The translations under genes were made by a program, and so were the position numbers. A DNA stretch of 64,000 bases from Proteles cristata cristata. Its lineage: Eukaryota > Chordata > Mammalia > Carnivora > Hyaenidae. Each line of letters starts with the position of its first letter. Within the stretch, counting starts at the first letter, position 1. The stretch is taken from NCBI GenBank assembly GCA_017311185.1, contig JAESUZ010005115.1, positions 1,674,001 to 1,738,000 of the forward strand, written 5' to 3'. Under the pieces are notes generated by a model. The model searched no databases. It worked only from the letters and a program-made list of their open reading frames with translations, and was not told the origin of the DNA. Below, in pieces: positions 22,682 through 34,712 of the stretch.

Positions 22682-23814
22682 CTTTCATTTTATGGATCCA
22701 GAGAAAAGCTAGGTGAAAAATACCAGTGTCTTAAGTGTCATGAATGGTTGGTTTTCTTGAGACAAAACATCTGAAAACAAAAACTAAAGTGAGACCAATG
22801 GCCAGACTTTGATAGAAATAAACAGTCTGAGCATGAAGATTGCTGACGAATCGCTCATAATTGCAGAGGTTGCCAGAGGAGACATCAAGATAATCTTACA
22901 GAAACAGTTACAGAGGACAGAATAGGACTGCGATAAATGAAGCATAGGATGTGGAGGGTGTGGAGACAGATGGTGGTGCTGGCATGTGACTAGGGAAGGG
23001 GAATGCTAAGTGAGGTGTCTGGCAGAGTCAGGCAATGTTGGTGACATTGGTCAGCAGCCTCGGGACCTTGGATGGAGAGGTGAAGAGGGTACTAGAACAA
23101 GAAGGCAGAGTTTCAGTCCGAGAGATATTCAAGACCTCAAGGGTTGGTTTAGAAGTTCCAGTAGGGAAGTGCCTGATCACAGTAGACTGAGGAAGGTCAT
23201 CCTCCATGTCCAAGGGATATGGGAGAAATATCCCTGAGGCAGTAAGTGGGGAAAGGGACCACCTACTTGAGTAGCTGGAAGAGCTCACTGAATCTTTCTC
23301 TTAGATCAGGGCTCATACCTTAGAGCCAGATCCCCTTCTTGTTCATCTGAAACAGAGAGATATTGGTTTGCTTTCCAGAGAGGCCAAGGGGGCCCCAGCC
23401 AGGACAGAATTTACAGACAGATGATAGGGCATAGGGATTGGTCAGAAGATGAAGGCAGAAATATACCATTTAGGGATCATGGACATAAGCAGGCTGTCTT
23501 GATGCTGAGTACCCTGCACTCTTGGCATAGGAAACCTTAAATTGCCGCCACCACCCCTACAGTGATAAGATTGATCTTTGGAGTCAGATATGAGAGTAGG
23601 TCAGTAGGGGGCTAGTGAAAATAGGGTACAAGGAGGTAAGGATAGTAGCTGCAAGAACCAGAGACGTGGGGAGCAGTACAGTTTATTGAAACTCTTTCTC
23701 CACATATCTTGCAGATATCTCTGTTACAACCACCATAATAACCTACCATGACTATATTCTGTCTGGTTCTCTGGACAACAAAATATTTAAGGCCGCGATT
23801 TTGAAAGATAGCAG
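22682..23814. other. Unassigned noncoding sequence
   Basis: 22900-23300 is purine-rich and may be an L2-like relic (GTCCAAGGGATATGGG, GAGGCAGTAAGTGGGG). Overlapping 75- and 86-codon frames show no motif. Confidence 0.45.
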
Positions 23815-24055
23815 TTAAGAGCATTCACTCTAGAGCAATACAGCATGGATTCACTTCCAGCTCTCTCAATCACTAGCTCTGAGGCCTCAGCCAAGTTTCT
23901 TAAACTTTCCATGTCTCAGTGTTCTCCTCCGTGAAATGGGGGTAATAACATTCCTCATACTGGTGCAGTGACAATTACATTAGTTAATAAAGCAATTAGA
24001 TAATTCCCAACTTATAGTGAATGTTATGTAAGTGTGAGTTAAATAAATAGTAGTT
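23815..24055 (+). repeat. MIR element
   Basis: Near full length: AGAGCATTCACTCTAGAGC, CACTAGCTCTGAGGCCTC, GTGTTCTCCTCCGTGAAATG, then GGGGGTAATAACATTCC and a 3' portion ending in TAAATAAATAG. Confidence 0.8.
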
Positions 24056-24842
24056 TACCTTTGTCCCCAGCTCATGGAATGGTGCTCATTTTCAGTGTTT
24101 GACCAATGATTGTTAAAGTGAAAAATTAAACAACAAGGTGGAACATTTTGTCAAGAGGTGTTTGGAATACTAAAGTCCTGGCCAGCAATCAGTGACCTCA
24201 CCTTGACCCAAGACACCAGCACTGTGGGGTGCTGAACTGGACAAGATAGTCCAAGCGCCCAGCCATGGATACAGTGGAGTGGTCACCATGAATTAAGGAG
24301 ACACATGCGTGTTTAATCCCATGAATTAATAATTAATAATAATAATAATAATCCTGTGAATTATTCCATCCCATCAGGCTGCCACAAGAGACAATGGCTT
24401 CTGGTCTCCAAGCTCTACCTCACCCACCTTCTTTCTTTATAAGGCTCCAAGTTCAGGTACGGATAGAAAAGCAAGGGCCCTGCAAAGAGAATATCTGCAT
24501 GCACAGCCTCTCGAGCCCAGAAAGCATTCACAGTGAAGGAGTACAAATCTGGAAAGTGAGAAGGATGGGTGCCAGTAAAAGCTCAGACACAAAGCAAAAG
24601 AAAGCTGGCCCCAGAGCTACTGAAAGCGAGCCTTCACCTTGCTTCCAGGACTTTGTCCTCTAAGTCCCCCTTTGGGTTTTCCCTCCACCCACCCTCTACC
24701 CCCTGCTTTTCCCTTTCCTGCTTCCTTCCTAGCATACACCCCCAGCAGCCCCAACAGCCCCAACAGTGTGACTTCTTGTTAAAATGTGACTTAGTTCCAG
24801 GAGACAGGGCCTCAGCTTTCCCTGTTTCAAATGGGATCCTAA
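24056..24842. other. Unassigned noncoding sequence
   Basis: Includes an (AAT)n run. Frames at 24394-24663 and 24569-24910 overlap but have no recognised motif; the latter encodes homopolymeric Pro from the C tract. Confidence 0.5.
24321..24352. repeat. (AAT)n microsatellite
   Basis: ATGAATTAATAATTAATAAT followed by five AAT units. Confidence 0.9.
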
Positions 24843-24873
24843 CCCCCCCACCCCCCCCACCCCCCACACACAC
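24843..24873. repeat. C-tract, potential G-quadruplex on the minus strand
   Basis: Runs of seven, eight and seven C separated by single A, then CA repeats. The complement has three long G runs that can be subdivided into four or more G-triplets. Confidence 0.8.
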
Positions 24874-24899
24874 TTCATGGGGCTCTGGTAAGGATAAAA

Positions 24900-25440
24900 A
24901 GAAACTGTAAGGGAGAAAGTATATTGAAAGAGTATTTAATGGTCAAATGCAGCACACATAATTTAAAATTGCACTATTTACATAGCCAATAGGTAATTTA
25001 TGTCTGTAATTAGCACTCCTGGCCAATACACGTCATGAGTTATATTTTAGAGGGTTCGTATGAAACCAATAGAGTTCAATTGCTTTTTGAGTCAGAGTAC
25101 ATACATCTAGGTATTAACTGAGTCAACATAAAACACTTCTAAAGGTTTCTTACATTGGTAAGTATTATGTACATAACGGCTGATATGTATGCAGAAATGA
25201 CAGCATAGGGGAGAGTTCTGGACCATAAAGAATGTTCTGTACAAGGTTTTGTGATTCCTACACTGGACTCTAGATCTGGCTCTATATTTCTGTTTTCTCA
25301 TTATTAAAAACACTGGTATTTATACTTATTCTGCCTACTTCATACATGAGGCAGTATTACAAATCACAGTAGAGATGTTAGTTGGTGAATAAGCTTTATA
25401 AAGTGTAAGATGGTTGATGCATTTTAGAGATTATTCACCT
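24900..25440. promoter_or_regulatory. Candidate conserved noncoding element
   Basis: Repeat-free AT-rich block with many TAAT/ATTA cores (GTAATTTATGTCTGTAATTA, ATAATTTAAAATTGCAC), a CCAAT (24986) and an ATATTTTAG box. Regulatory role inferred from composition only. Confidence 0.3.
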
Positions 25441-25638
25441 TGTGTGTGTCGGTGTTGATGTGCTGGTCCAACTGTTCATTTCTTTTCAAATATTTCTATT
25501 CCTTAATCTCTCCCTCCCACCCCTTGCAGTTGGAACAAAAAATATCAGTGGGGGTGATTAATCCATTTCTAGCCAACTTCTATAATATTTGCCTTAAAAT
25601 GTACCTTATAACCACAAGGGCTTAGAAATCGCAGAGAT

Positions 25639-25691
25639 ATACACATGCACATGCATGTACACGTACACGCATGCACACACACACGCACACA
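25639..25691. repeat. (CA)n-rich alternating purine-pyrimidine tract
   Basis: ACACATGCACATGCATGTAC, ACGTACACGCATGCACAC and pure CA. Almost strictly alternating, so Z-DNA-prone. Confidence 0.9.
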
Positions 25692-25692
25692 G

Positions 25693-26149
25693 GTTGAAGC
25701 TCTGATACTTGCTGCCCAAAAGGAATCAACTATCTAGTCTGAGCATGAGCAAAACAATGAACTATTTGACTTGGAGTGTTCATTCTGACCTGCAGTGTAT
25801 TTGGACTTGGTCAGCTGAGCTGGGAATAAGAGTTAGCCATTAATAGGATTAGAAAGATTACCTAAGACTTTGCTGCATAACCTGCATGTTGAAATCTGTA
25901 TTGGTTTTTCAGACACTGAACCCCCAGTGAACTTTTGCTGCCCATCAGGGTGGCTTCCTCAAGTTTCCCTATTCAGAGTGGTGTTGGGTTGTATTTAAAA
26001 CAGCAGTTTTGTCCCATTCTGGTTTCTTTTTCCAGAAGAAATGAATGAGATTCAAGGTTAAATGAGAAGAACAAGACGGTGACCATAGGCTGTTGACACT
26101 AGTCAAGCTCAGCATGACATTGAGTATACCATGGAACACCAGTCCTGAT
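25693..26149. other. Unassigned noncoding sequence
   Basis: Repeat-free by eye; part of it could be conserved noncoding sequence. No open frame noted. Confidence 0.45.
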
Positions 26150-26290
26150 CCAAGGACTGCTACTACCTAGCTGTGTGAACTTGGAGAGGTCACGTGGACT
26201 CTTTGAAACTCAGTTTCTTCATCTGTGAACTGGGAAGAATAACACCAGCCCCACCTACTTCATGTTTGTTCTGCATCTCATATGTGATCC
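26150..26290 (+). repeat. MIR element
   Basis: TACCTAGCTGTGTGAACTTGG, ACTCAGTTTCTTCATCTGTG and AACTGGGAAGAATAACACC are a clear plus-strand MIR core. Confidence 0.85.
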
Positions 26291-26341
26291 TGTTTGCCAT
26301 GCAAACAAATCCAAAGGTCTAGGAAAACACCTAGACCTTCT

Positions 26342-26563
26342 TTTTTTTTTTTTTTTTAATATTTTTTATTTATTTCTAGGAGAGAGAGAGACAGCGTGAG
26401 CAGGGGAGGGTCAGAGAGAGAGGGAGTCACAGACTGAAACAGGCTCCAGGCTCTGAGCTGGCAGTCAGCACAGAGCCCGACGCGGGGCTCGAACCCACGA
26501 ACCGCGAGATCATGACCTGAGCGAAAGTCGGACGCGTAACCGACTAAGCCACCCAGGCGCCCA
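26342..26563 (-). mobile_element. Young CAN-SINE, CpG-rich
   Basis: Reverse orientation with a pure T run, TTTCTAGGAGAGAGAGAG, GACAGCGTGAGCAGG, a GACGCGGGGCTCGAACCC box-B region and an ACCCAGGCGCCC end. Target-site duplication AGACCTTCT at 26333-26341 and 26564-26572. Most CpGs are intact. Nearly identical to the copy at 58713. Confidence 0.98.
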
Positions 26564-26572
26564 AGACCTTCT

Positions 26573-27468
26573 AATAAAGACAGTGATGGCTTTCTCTTGC
26601 TTGGGGAGGTCGGGGAGTATTTATAATGTAAAATTCAGTTTTCAGAGAAATTGAAGGAAATTGTTGATCAGTTTAGGCCTTGATATCAGCTAAAATTATT
26701 GCCTAAAAAGAGATGCCTGCTTTCAACTTTTCTCAAACTTTACCTGGGGATCAACATCATGGATCTCTTTGAGATTCGTCATGCATTTCATGCATTGAAG
26801 GTAGCTACGAGGTAACAGGTTTCTTGGGACACAATCATGAACAATAAGGAAAGTTTCCTGAAGCTTGAAAGATACAGTAGTCTCTGTCCCTGGACCGTGA
26901 GGGGGCTGCGGCCGTCCTGGAGAAGCATTATCCGGACTCTGCAAAGTGGGCAGGCTATGCAGGTTTATCCTGGGGTGGACTGGGGTTGACAAAGCTGCCA
27001 AGAGTACTAGAATTCTGGGTGGTTCCTTCTTGTGTTCTGACTTTTGTTCGAGTGAGATGCCCAGGTCATTCCCTCTGGAAAACCCCACTAAGAAAGTAGC
27101 TCTGCTTCAGGATCCACACAGTTTCCTTCCTTGGGCTTCCGGCTGCATAGCACTGACCTTAAGAGACGTCCTCTCCGGCATCGCATTTGCTTCCACACTG
27201 AGTATACCTGCTGGGCATGCACCTGCCAGGAGCTCACATCACCTGGGAGAGGCACACTTATGGCCAAGTACGGCCTTCCGGCTGCAGTGGCAAATGTCTC
27301 TACAGGCACAATTGGGATCAGAGGAGGGTCTGATAGTCAGTGAGTATGTTGAATAATAAGCCACAGTTACTCTTCTTCCCCTTCAGCTTCTTTTGGATTC
27401 CTTTCTCAATCACCTCTCTCTGCCTCTCCTGCCCCAAGACAACCTAACAAAATGGATGGTGCTTACTT
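26573..27468. other. Unassigned noncoding sequence
   Basis: Two frames on opposite strands overlap: 26723-27088 minus, 121 codons, and 26946-27356 plus, 136 codons. Neither has recognised motifs, so both are probably chance. A few CpGs occur around 26890-26940. Confidence 0.45.
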
Positions 27469-28472
27469 TGGGGATTGGTTCTGTTCCATTGATCTATGGG
27501 TCTGTTTTTCCATCAGTACCATACTGTTTTGATGACTACAGCTTTGTAACATAGCTTGAAATCTAGAGTCAGGATGCCTCCAGTTTTGTTTTTGTTTTTT
27601 TCAGGATTGCTTTGGCTATTCAGGGTTTTGTTTTTGTTTTTGTTTTGTTTGTTTGTTTTTGTTTTCTGCTCGTTCCATACAAATTTTAGGATTGTTTGAT
27701 CTAGCTCTGTGAGGAATGCTGGTGTTTTGAGAGGGATTGCATCAGATTATGTAGATTGTTTTGGGAAGTATAGATTTTTTTAAAGCTTATTTATTTTGAG
27801 AGAGAAAGAGAGAATGTAGGAGAGGCAAAGAGAGGGAGAGAAAGAATCCCAACTGGGCTCTGCACCATCAGTGCAGAGCCTGATGTAGGCCTCAAACTCA
27901 CAAACAGTGAGAGTCATGACCTGAGCCAAAACCAAGAGTTAGATGTTTAACCAACTGAGCCACCCAGGCACCCCTGAAGTATAGACATTTTAACAACATT
28001 TATTCTTCCCATTTCTTTGTGTCCTTTTCAGGTTTTTTTTTTTTTTTTTTTTTGTAAATCTATAGTTTTCAGAGAATAGATCTTTTACCTAGGTATCTTC
28101 TTGTTTTGGGCGCAATTGTAAATGAGATCGATTCCTTGATTTCTTTTTCTGCTGCTTCACTATTGGTGTAAAGAAATGCAACAGATTTCTGCACATTGAT
28201 TTTATATCCTGCTACTTTGCTTAATTCATGCATCAGTTCTAACAAGTTTTTGGTGGAATCTTTCGAGTTTTCTACATAGAGTATCATGTCATCTGCAAAT
28301 AGTGAAAGTTTGATTTCTTACTAGCTGATTTGGATGCTCTTTATTTCCGTCTGGTGTCTGATTGCTTGGGCTAAGCCTTCCAGTACCAAGTTAAGTAGTA
28401 ATGGTGAGAGTGGACATCCTTGTCCTGTTCCTAACTGTGGGGAAAAGGTTCTCAGTTTTTCCCTATTGAGAG
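27469..28472 (-). pseudogene. LINE-1 ORF2 fragment (reverse-transcriptase region), dead
   Basis: Antisense L1 covering part of the ORF2 reverse transcriptase, which makes cDNA at a nicked target in the nucleus. The minus strand encodes the FADD catalytic motif at 28288-28299, preceded by [12 protein letters not shown] (28321-28509 frame) and followed by [11 protein letters not shown] (28069-28287 frame). A stop falls just upstream of FADD, and more breaks follow. The fragment has neither endonuclease nor 3' end. A SINE at 27775-27975 and an internal 21-T run (28033-28053) interrupt it. It is less decayed than the L1M copies here. A MIR abuts it on the right. Confidence 0.92.
27775..27975 (-). 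mobile_element. CAN-SINE inserted in L1 ORF2
   Basis: Reverse orientation, AGCTTATTTATTTTGAGAG to GAGCCACCCAGGCACCCC. Target-site duplication GAAGTATAGA at 27765-27774 and 27976-27985 proves insertion into the L1. CpGs are largely lost. Confidence 0.96.
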
Positions 28473-28640
28473 TGAAGAACTGCATTCGAATCCTGACTCT
28501 ACACATCACTAGTTCTGGAACCGCAGATGATTACCTCCAGGTTCTCCAGGTCCCAGCTTCTGCACCCACAAAATGTCAATTGTAAAGGTTAAATATGAAA
28601 ACAGTAAAAACTCCTGATCCATGATAGGAACTCAATAAAG
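28473..28640 (+). repeat. MIR element
   Basis: CATTCGAATCCTGACTCTAC, then a degraded core and ATAGGAACTCAATAAAG at the 3' end. Confidence 0.7.
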
Positions 28641-29104
28641 CTTAAACCAGCAATAATAAAGTGATCGTCCAGCATCTCATCATTAGAGTCTAACAACCTC
28701 TTTCACATACAGAAATAATAGGAGTAGCTCACCCTCTATCCATAAGAGATGAATTGATGCTTGCATCAACCCTTCGTAAACAGACTGATCGATGGAGCCA
28801 GTGATCAGGAAAATTGAATTCCACTGAATACACATCGCTGTCTGCCTGGCATCATCATATTTCAATGAAGCAAAGCTGTAAATAGTGGGAGGCGTTGCTG
28901 ATGAGCTATGTGTTTGGGAAGAGGGGATTTTGAAATGCCATTCTGAGCTCAAATTAATCAAATTTTAAGCAACTGAATTTGGAGACACAAGTTCAATAAG
29001 CATCTAAGTGGTGAACAAAAGAGAATCCAGTCTGAACCACAGAATAGCCAAGGCAGGATGAATTCCTTGGTGCTCTTGTATTAATGTGCTTTCTGTATTG
29101 TCGA
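28641..29104. other. Unassigned noncoding sequence
   Basis: No repeat named; the 92-codon minus frame at 28683-28961 has no recognised motif. Confidence 0.5.
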
Positions 29105-29235
29105 TTCTCTGGACACTTATTTAGAGCATCCCACGGGCCAAGAATTGTGCTAGGCACTAGGGAAGTTCAGAGACAGTGAGGACAGTTGCTGCTATCAGGA
29201 AACTTCCAGTTCAGTGGGCAAAGAGGTTGCCTAAA
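29105..29235 (+). repeat. L2-like ancient repeat
   Basis: ATTTAGAGCATCCCACGGGC, GTGCTAGGCACTAGGGAAG and CAGGAAACTTCCAGTTCAG match the L2-like 3' phrase order. Confidence 0.55.
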
Positions 29236-30184
29236 TGGAATCCAGATAGCAGATGAGGCCACTGTGCCCCTTGGAAGTCTGATCAAACCTAACCTTAACC
29301 CATGACCTGTGATAATCTAAAACCCTTCCTAGAATCCTCTGCTTATTTCTCGTCTCTATGCCAGTACCATGTGGCCTGCCTTTCCCTCAATACCCTGGAC
29401 TTAGGCCCATTAGCAGTCCCCTGAGAAATCAACTCTTATCAAATATTTTGGAATGATTTATAGAGTTTACTCAAGATTTTAAAGAAATCATGGTGTGGGT
29501 CACATCACAGAGTGGATGGCCTCCTTCTTCCCTATATTAAACAATTGCTCTTACTTTGAGCCAGGTTGTTCTGACCTGTTTTACATCCCTCTCCATATAA
29601 ACTTCGACCCCAAGCACTCATAATTTTTCCAAATAAGTGCAGTTTCCTTCCCACAAGAAGCTCTGATGACTACTGTCACCATAACATCTTCCCCTCTCAT
29701 TATATGAATAGGCTGTTATAACACACGATCTCAATGCTGTTTGGAAAAGTCCAGAACAAAGGGGCTTTCTACCATGGCCTGGGAGAATCAGAGGTGGCCT
29801 CCTAGAATGGGAAGCCTTTGCATGAGCTCTGGAAGGATAAACAGGTGGGGGTTGGGAAAACTCTCTACTGGGAGAAAGTGACAAAAAAGTTTGAAAGACA
29901 GTGACGTGATTCTATCAGTTGCCTCCCATATCAAGACAAAGTAGTGCTACCAGAAGGCTACAGTGTTGTGTCCTGCAAATTCCAACAGAGAGGTGGGTGG
30001 GTAGGACATCAATGCCAAATAGAGCCAGGTAAGAGGTGACAATGAATCAGGAAGCATGGCAAGAAAACCAGGAAATCTGCTGAATGAACCCAGACAAAAA
30101 TGTTCAAAGAAGGGAAACATCCAGATAGAAGGCATGGGATGGAAACCAGGCGGAGGGGATTTGAAAGGAAGGCAGTGCAGAGGA
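29236..30184. other. Unassigned noncoding sequence
   Basis: No gene recognised; the minus frames at 29618-29884 and 29947-30270 have no motif. Confidence 0.5.
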
Positions 30185-30185
30185 T

Positions 30186-30375
30186 CTAGAGTAGTGGTTC
30201 TCTGCCCAGCTACACACTGAAATCTCAGTGCGAGCTTCCAAAAACCTCTTGCTGAGAGCCACCCAGACATCTGACTTAGATGGCCCAGGGTGCAGCCTGC
30301 ACATCAGGATGGTTGAAGGCTCTCCACGTGATTGTAATATGCTGCCAAAGGTAAGAGCCCCTGCTCTAGGGAATC
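30186..30375 (+). repeat. hAT-Charlie MITE (MER5-type), diverged
   Basis: Begins TAGAGTAGTGGTTCTCTGCC, contains GGCCCAGGGTGCAGCCTGC and ends GCCCCTGCTCTAGGG. The terminal 'agtggttct' and 'ccctgctcta' phrases are typical of hAT-derived short elements. Confidence 0.6.
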
Positions 30376-30550
30376 TCACCCAAAGGTGGTGCTAATAACA
30401 ATAGCAGCGTATGGCTCCCTCCACTGTGCTTGGGGATGAAGGTGAGGGTAAAGAAGGGTGGTTGGAAGTCTTTCAGATGTCAGGCTAACCTGGGCTGTTG
30501 TGACAGCCATGAACCTGGAGAAGTCAGATTTTAAACTCAAGATGTAATCC

Positions 30551-30736
30551 AGTGCAATACTTTTCAATGTGTGATTATTGAACCGCTGTATCAGAATCAC
30601 TGGGGAGTACTTGCTAAAACACATACATCAGAGCCCCACCTCAGAATCTCTTAAAGGGTTTGGGATGGGGAATTTGTATTTTCTAGTAAACTCTATAGGT
30701 GATTCTTATGTGCATTAGAGTTTAGAAATCACTGTT
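30551..30736 (+). repeat. hAT-Charlie MITE (MER5-type)
   Basis: GTATCAGAATCACTGGGGAG, CAGAGCCCCACCTCAGAATC, GTGATTCTTATGTGCA-like text and a GTTTAGAAATCACTGTTCT end are the MER5 signature order. Confidence 0.75.
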
Positions 30737-30784
30737 CTATTGCAGGCGTTTAGTGTATTTTGTATTGCAGCAGATAACGAATGG

Positions 30785-30975
30785 CCCTTTTCACTGAGCA
30801 CGCACTATGTTCACCTGCTATGTGTACATAGATGGTTTCATCTTCTCCTTAGACAAACACTTTAAAGTAGGTATTGTTATCTTTGTTCTCCAGATGAGGA
30901 ACCTGAGGGTCAGGGAAGTTAAATAACTTGCTTGGAGCCATGGAGCTAGTGAGGGCACAAACCCAGCCTTCAAGC
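30785..30975 (-). repeat. MIR element (extended)
   Basis: CACTATGTTCACCTGCTATG, TTCTCCAGATGAGGAACCTG, GGGAAGTTAAATAACTTGC and GAGCCATGGAGCTAGTGAGG read as a reverse-complement MIR. Confidence 0.8.
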
Positions 30976-33264
30976 CATCATTTCCTTCCAGAACCCTGGC
31001 GGTGCTTTTCCCATTTTCTTCTGTCCTGCCCTCCCTCGAGGACAGGAATGCCATCTTCCATGGTCAGCCTGTTCCCAGGCACTCTGCCCACCTGCTGGAG
31101 CCCGGCTGCTACCAATTGCCTCCAGCAGTGGTAAAATGAGAGGAAACCCAGACCTAGAGTCAGAAAACGATTTGTTCCTTGGTCCTACAGCGTTGTCTTG
31201 GATAAGGCACTTTGCTCACTGGAGCATTTACTCAGAAATCAAAATGTAACTCACCATGTTCTCCAGACACAATTCTTTGCCCTGCTTTTCCAAACCTGCT
31301 CATTTAACGTGAGGTTGAGCCCATTCCTCCTCCTGCATCTGTCCACCTCGTTAGTGCGGTCTCTTCTCCAAGGTCCAGTTGGAGGAGGGAGCATGTTTTT
31401 CCCTCCTCTGGCCTCATTCAGGCCACATCAGATCCATAAATCCTGCACTGATGGAGTGCCACCTGCTCTTAGGAGTGGGGAAAACTCTCTCTCCAGCTAC
31501 TCACCCCCTTCCCAAAGACAGGAGATTTTCTTGGTTGTCCAGAGCCAGGACATTTAATGAGTCCAGTAGACTTGTGGTACTTACTGTACCTTAAACAACC
31601 AGCACCCTGTGCTGTGCTCTCTCTTGCTTTTTTTGCCTGAAACTCAGGTAAAGCGTGGCCCCAGGCCAGGTTGGCCAGTTTTGTGGGCCTTTGGCTTCCA
31701 CTCATGGCTGATTGGGTAAGCAAGTTTAAGGTCCCTCTTGGGTCCAATTCTCTTTCTTTCTCTTAACAAAGATATCCCTGAATATATGAGACCCAGGATA
31801 GAGATTTGGTGCTTTAGAAAGGCAGTTAACAAGTCTACTCATGTTCTCCAGATCAGTACTTAACAGATAGCTTCTTATCAGGAATTGTCCGACCCCAGCC
31901 TCAGTGGTAAGCAAGGTGGCAGTTTTGTGTCCATTATACTATAGTTTACTGTGTGTCCAACAATACCCAAGAACCTTGTGTTGAAGACAAGAGTCAGGCA
32001 TTCCTGGGTCTTAGGCCAAAATACCAGCGTTAACGTAGCCAAAGCTTCCCTCTCTATTTCTAACCATGCCTCCATGCTCTCATCCACCAAGTCCCCAAGT
32101 CCCATTCTGATTGCAGACTAGATTTTTTTTTATCTCCCCTCTTCTCCTCCTATCCAGCTGATGCTGCACATAATAAGTGCTCAATGTTCTACTTAAATAA
32201 TGACCAACCTTGCTAACAGCTTTGGTGAACACAACACACACGCAACCCACATACAACACACACACACAGACACACACACAGCATCAAAGGACAAAACAGA
32301 GCGAAAAAATGATGCTAAGGGAGTTTGGACCTCATGCTGTCGTTTCTTAAGTGGCTGATTTTGGATGATTAAAATCATGAGGAGTCCAAAAGTGGAAGAA
32401 TTCGTCATGTTTGACGTTGGCACATTTTAACCAATTTTAAAAATTGCTTCCGCATCAGCAATGCGGCCAATTTACATGTACTTAGGTAATGAGGAAGAAA
32501 ATATGCAGACACAGAACGTGAGAAGGAGAATAACCATGAGGGAGGGCAGGGAAGGAGCCATCCCAAAAGACGAAAGAGGAACAAACCGGGGGAAAAAAGA
32601 GAAGGCAGATAATTTAAGACAATGAAAGAGAATGAATAATGAAAGACAAGACAACGCAGTAGATAAACAGCGTCCTTACTCAAATTTAGAATGTCAGAGC
32701 AGCAGGGGAAGTTTAGATTCCTGATGCATGCAAGAAGAAACTCAAGCTGAAGGGGAAACAAAACAAAAACAAAAACAAAACCAGAGACCACATTCAGTGT
32801 CAGGGCTGGAGCACAGGTCTCCTTTCCCTAAATCAGGCTGGTTCCACAGCGTGCCGTCACTGCTGGTTCGCTGTGGTCAATCCCACACATATAGTGGGCA
32901 CATAATAACTGCTTATGGAATGGAACAATATAGTACCACATGCTAATCTGGTCAGAAACCATTTCTACTGTTGTTGGGTTGCCGGTTTTTATTTCTGAAG
33001 GTGAAGAATATTAAAAAGTGTATGTTTTAATGTCCCTCCACCATGTCTTCCTGTGTCTTGTCTCACCAGGTTACCCCACGCACTCCGTATCACAGCCTTC
33101 TTAGTCTCCCAAGGACCTTCTTTGTTTCTCCTTTTATATCTTGTGGTGGTCACATTCACCTTGTAGTGCTCTCTTCTCTTTGATTGTCTGTCTTCTCTCT
33201 AAGCACCTTGAGATCAGGGATCTCATCTTAGCTGTGATATAGGGTCAATGGCACTGAATTAGCA
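30976..33264. other. Unassigned noncoding sequence
   Basis: No gene recognised. Overlapping plus frames at 31198-31594 and minus frames at 31469-31914 lie on opposite strands without motifs. Contains a CA tract. 32550-32790 is purine-rich. Confidence 0.5.
32229..32281. repeat. (CA)n microsatellite, interrupted
   Basis: CA/ACA units with CGCAACCC and GA interruptions. Confidence 0.92.
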
Positions 33265-33390
33265 GGCAAGGCTGAGAGCCAACTTTGTTTGACCTTCTAA
33301 GACCTGAGTGTCAGTTTCCCCATCTGTAAAATACTGATAAGTGGTTCCTGTTCTCTCCACCTCAGAGGACGCCTCCAAAATTCTCTTGCA
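33265..33390 (+). repeat. MIR fragment
   Basis: GTGTCAGTTTCCCCATCTGT then AAAATACTGATAAGTGG and a TCTCCACCTCAGAGGA block follow the MIR core. Confidence 0.75.
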
Positions 33391-33824
33391 GTGTTGTGAA
33401 CTGTTACAGCAGCATGGTTGGGTGTTCTAGACATGGGACGATTGTGGTTGCTGTTGATGTCTGTCTTCCTTACAGCACTTGGCATCTAGCCTTACATGGG
33501 ATACCACCCTGCAGACACGTTTGTTGAATGAACAACACAGCAATCACATTAGCATCTTTTATTTTAAATCAGCTCTTCTCCTTCCAAAATTAGCAGAATC
33601 TTCTGTTTCTTAGAGCTTTGGTGCTGACAAAACTTCATTGTGTTTCTTTTTGAGTCCTTAAAACTTCTTGTGAAACTTTTTGAGTCATTTAATCCTCTTC
33701 ACATAGTTCTTGGACAAGAATCCTGGGCCAAGATCCTCCAGAGACCCTGAGTTTGTCTGTAGGACTAGGGCACATACACATCCAGCCATTTGACATGCTC
33801 TATCTAAGGGGAGCCTCACCATGA
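33391..33824. other. Unassigned noncoding sequence
   Basis: A local imperfect repeat at 33648-33692 (TTTTTGAGTCCTT and TTTTTGAGTCATTT). Nothing else seen. Confidence 0.45.
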
Positions 33825-33955
33825 TAATATAAGAGAAGCACTATTATTAGTTTCATTTAAAGATGACAAAATTGAGGTGTAGAACTTAAATATTTTGCCC
33901 AAGATGGCAAATTATAAGACAGATGGAACACAAAACACCAACTTCTATCCCACTG
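33825..33955 (-). repeat. MIR fragment
   Basis: TTTCATTTAAAGATGACAAA, ATTGAGGTGTAGAACTTAAA and TTTTGCCCAAGATGGCAAAT match a reverse-complement MIR. Confidence 0.7.
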
Positions 33956-34204
33956 CCCCAACAACGATGTGGTATCATTTGAAGACGTAGGTTTAGTTAG
34001 TAAGAAAGGCTCAGAATCAAGACACCATGTCTTTGTATCCCCCGTCTGAAGGCTGAATGGCAGTCATAGGAGTTGTGGAATCTTGTGATTCCATGTCTCC
34101 CCAGCCTGACTTGATGGAATCAATAACATCTTCCTTGTGTGCTTTCATGGAAAATCCAGTCAAGTTTTCCTGGCAAGACCTTTGAAGTACTGCTCTCAGT
34201 CCAT

Positions 34205-34712
34205 GAGGAATAGAAAACTCTGCTAACGGGCTATGTTTCTCATTACTACAATAACAAATTACTACTACTTAGTGGCTTTAAAATAACACAATTTATTTTC
34301 TTGCATTTCTGGAAGTCAGTCTAAATTCAAGACGTCGTCAAGACTGTGCTCCCTTGGGAGACTCTAGGGAATGATTTGTCTCTTTGTCTTTTCCAAGCTT
34401 CTTCTGCATTTCTTACTTTCTTTCTTCTGTGGCCTCTTCCTTTATTTTCAAAGCACATCACCCAATGTCTATTTCCATTGCCGCATTGGCTTCTCCTTTC
34501 TGTAGTCAAACGTCTCTCTGCCTTCCTCTTATAATGACATTGGTGATCACATTCAGGGTCCAGTCAGATAATCCAGGATAATCTCCCCATCTTCAAGATA
34601 CTTGGTTTAAATGCATCTTAAAGAGTCTTTTCTGCCATAAGGCAAAATTCACAAGATGCAAGGATTAGGACCTGGATTTTTTGGCAGTCATCATTCAGTC
34701 TACCGCCTCAGC
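34205..34712 (-). repeat. Ancient interspersed repeat, tentatively L1ME-type 3' region
   Basis: ACTACAATAACAAATTACTA, TTTCTGGAAGTCAGTCTAAA, GATAATCCAGGATAATCTCC, CAAGGATTAGGACCTGGAT and CATTCAGTCTACCGCC follow the order of a common ancient repeat ending in 'cattcagtctaccac'. Family name is uncertain. Confidence 0.5.

Noticed and set aside
26723..27356. 121-codon minus and 136-codon plus frames overlapping
   Set aside because: Opposite-strand overlap without motifs or flanking splice signals; likely chance in a GC-moderate segment.
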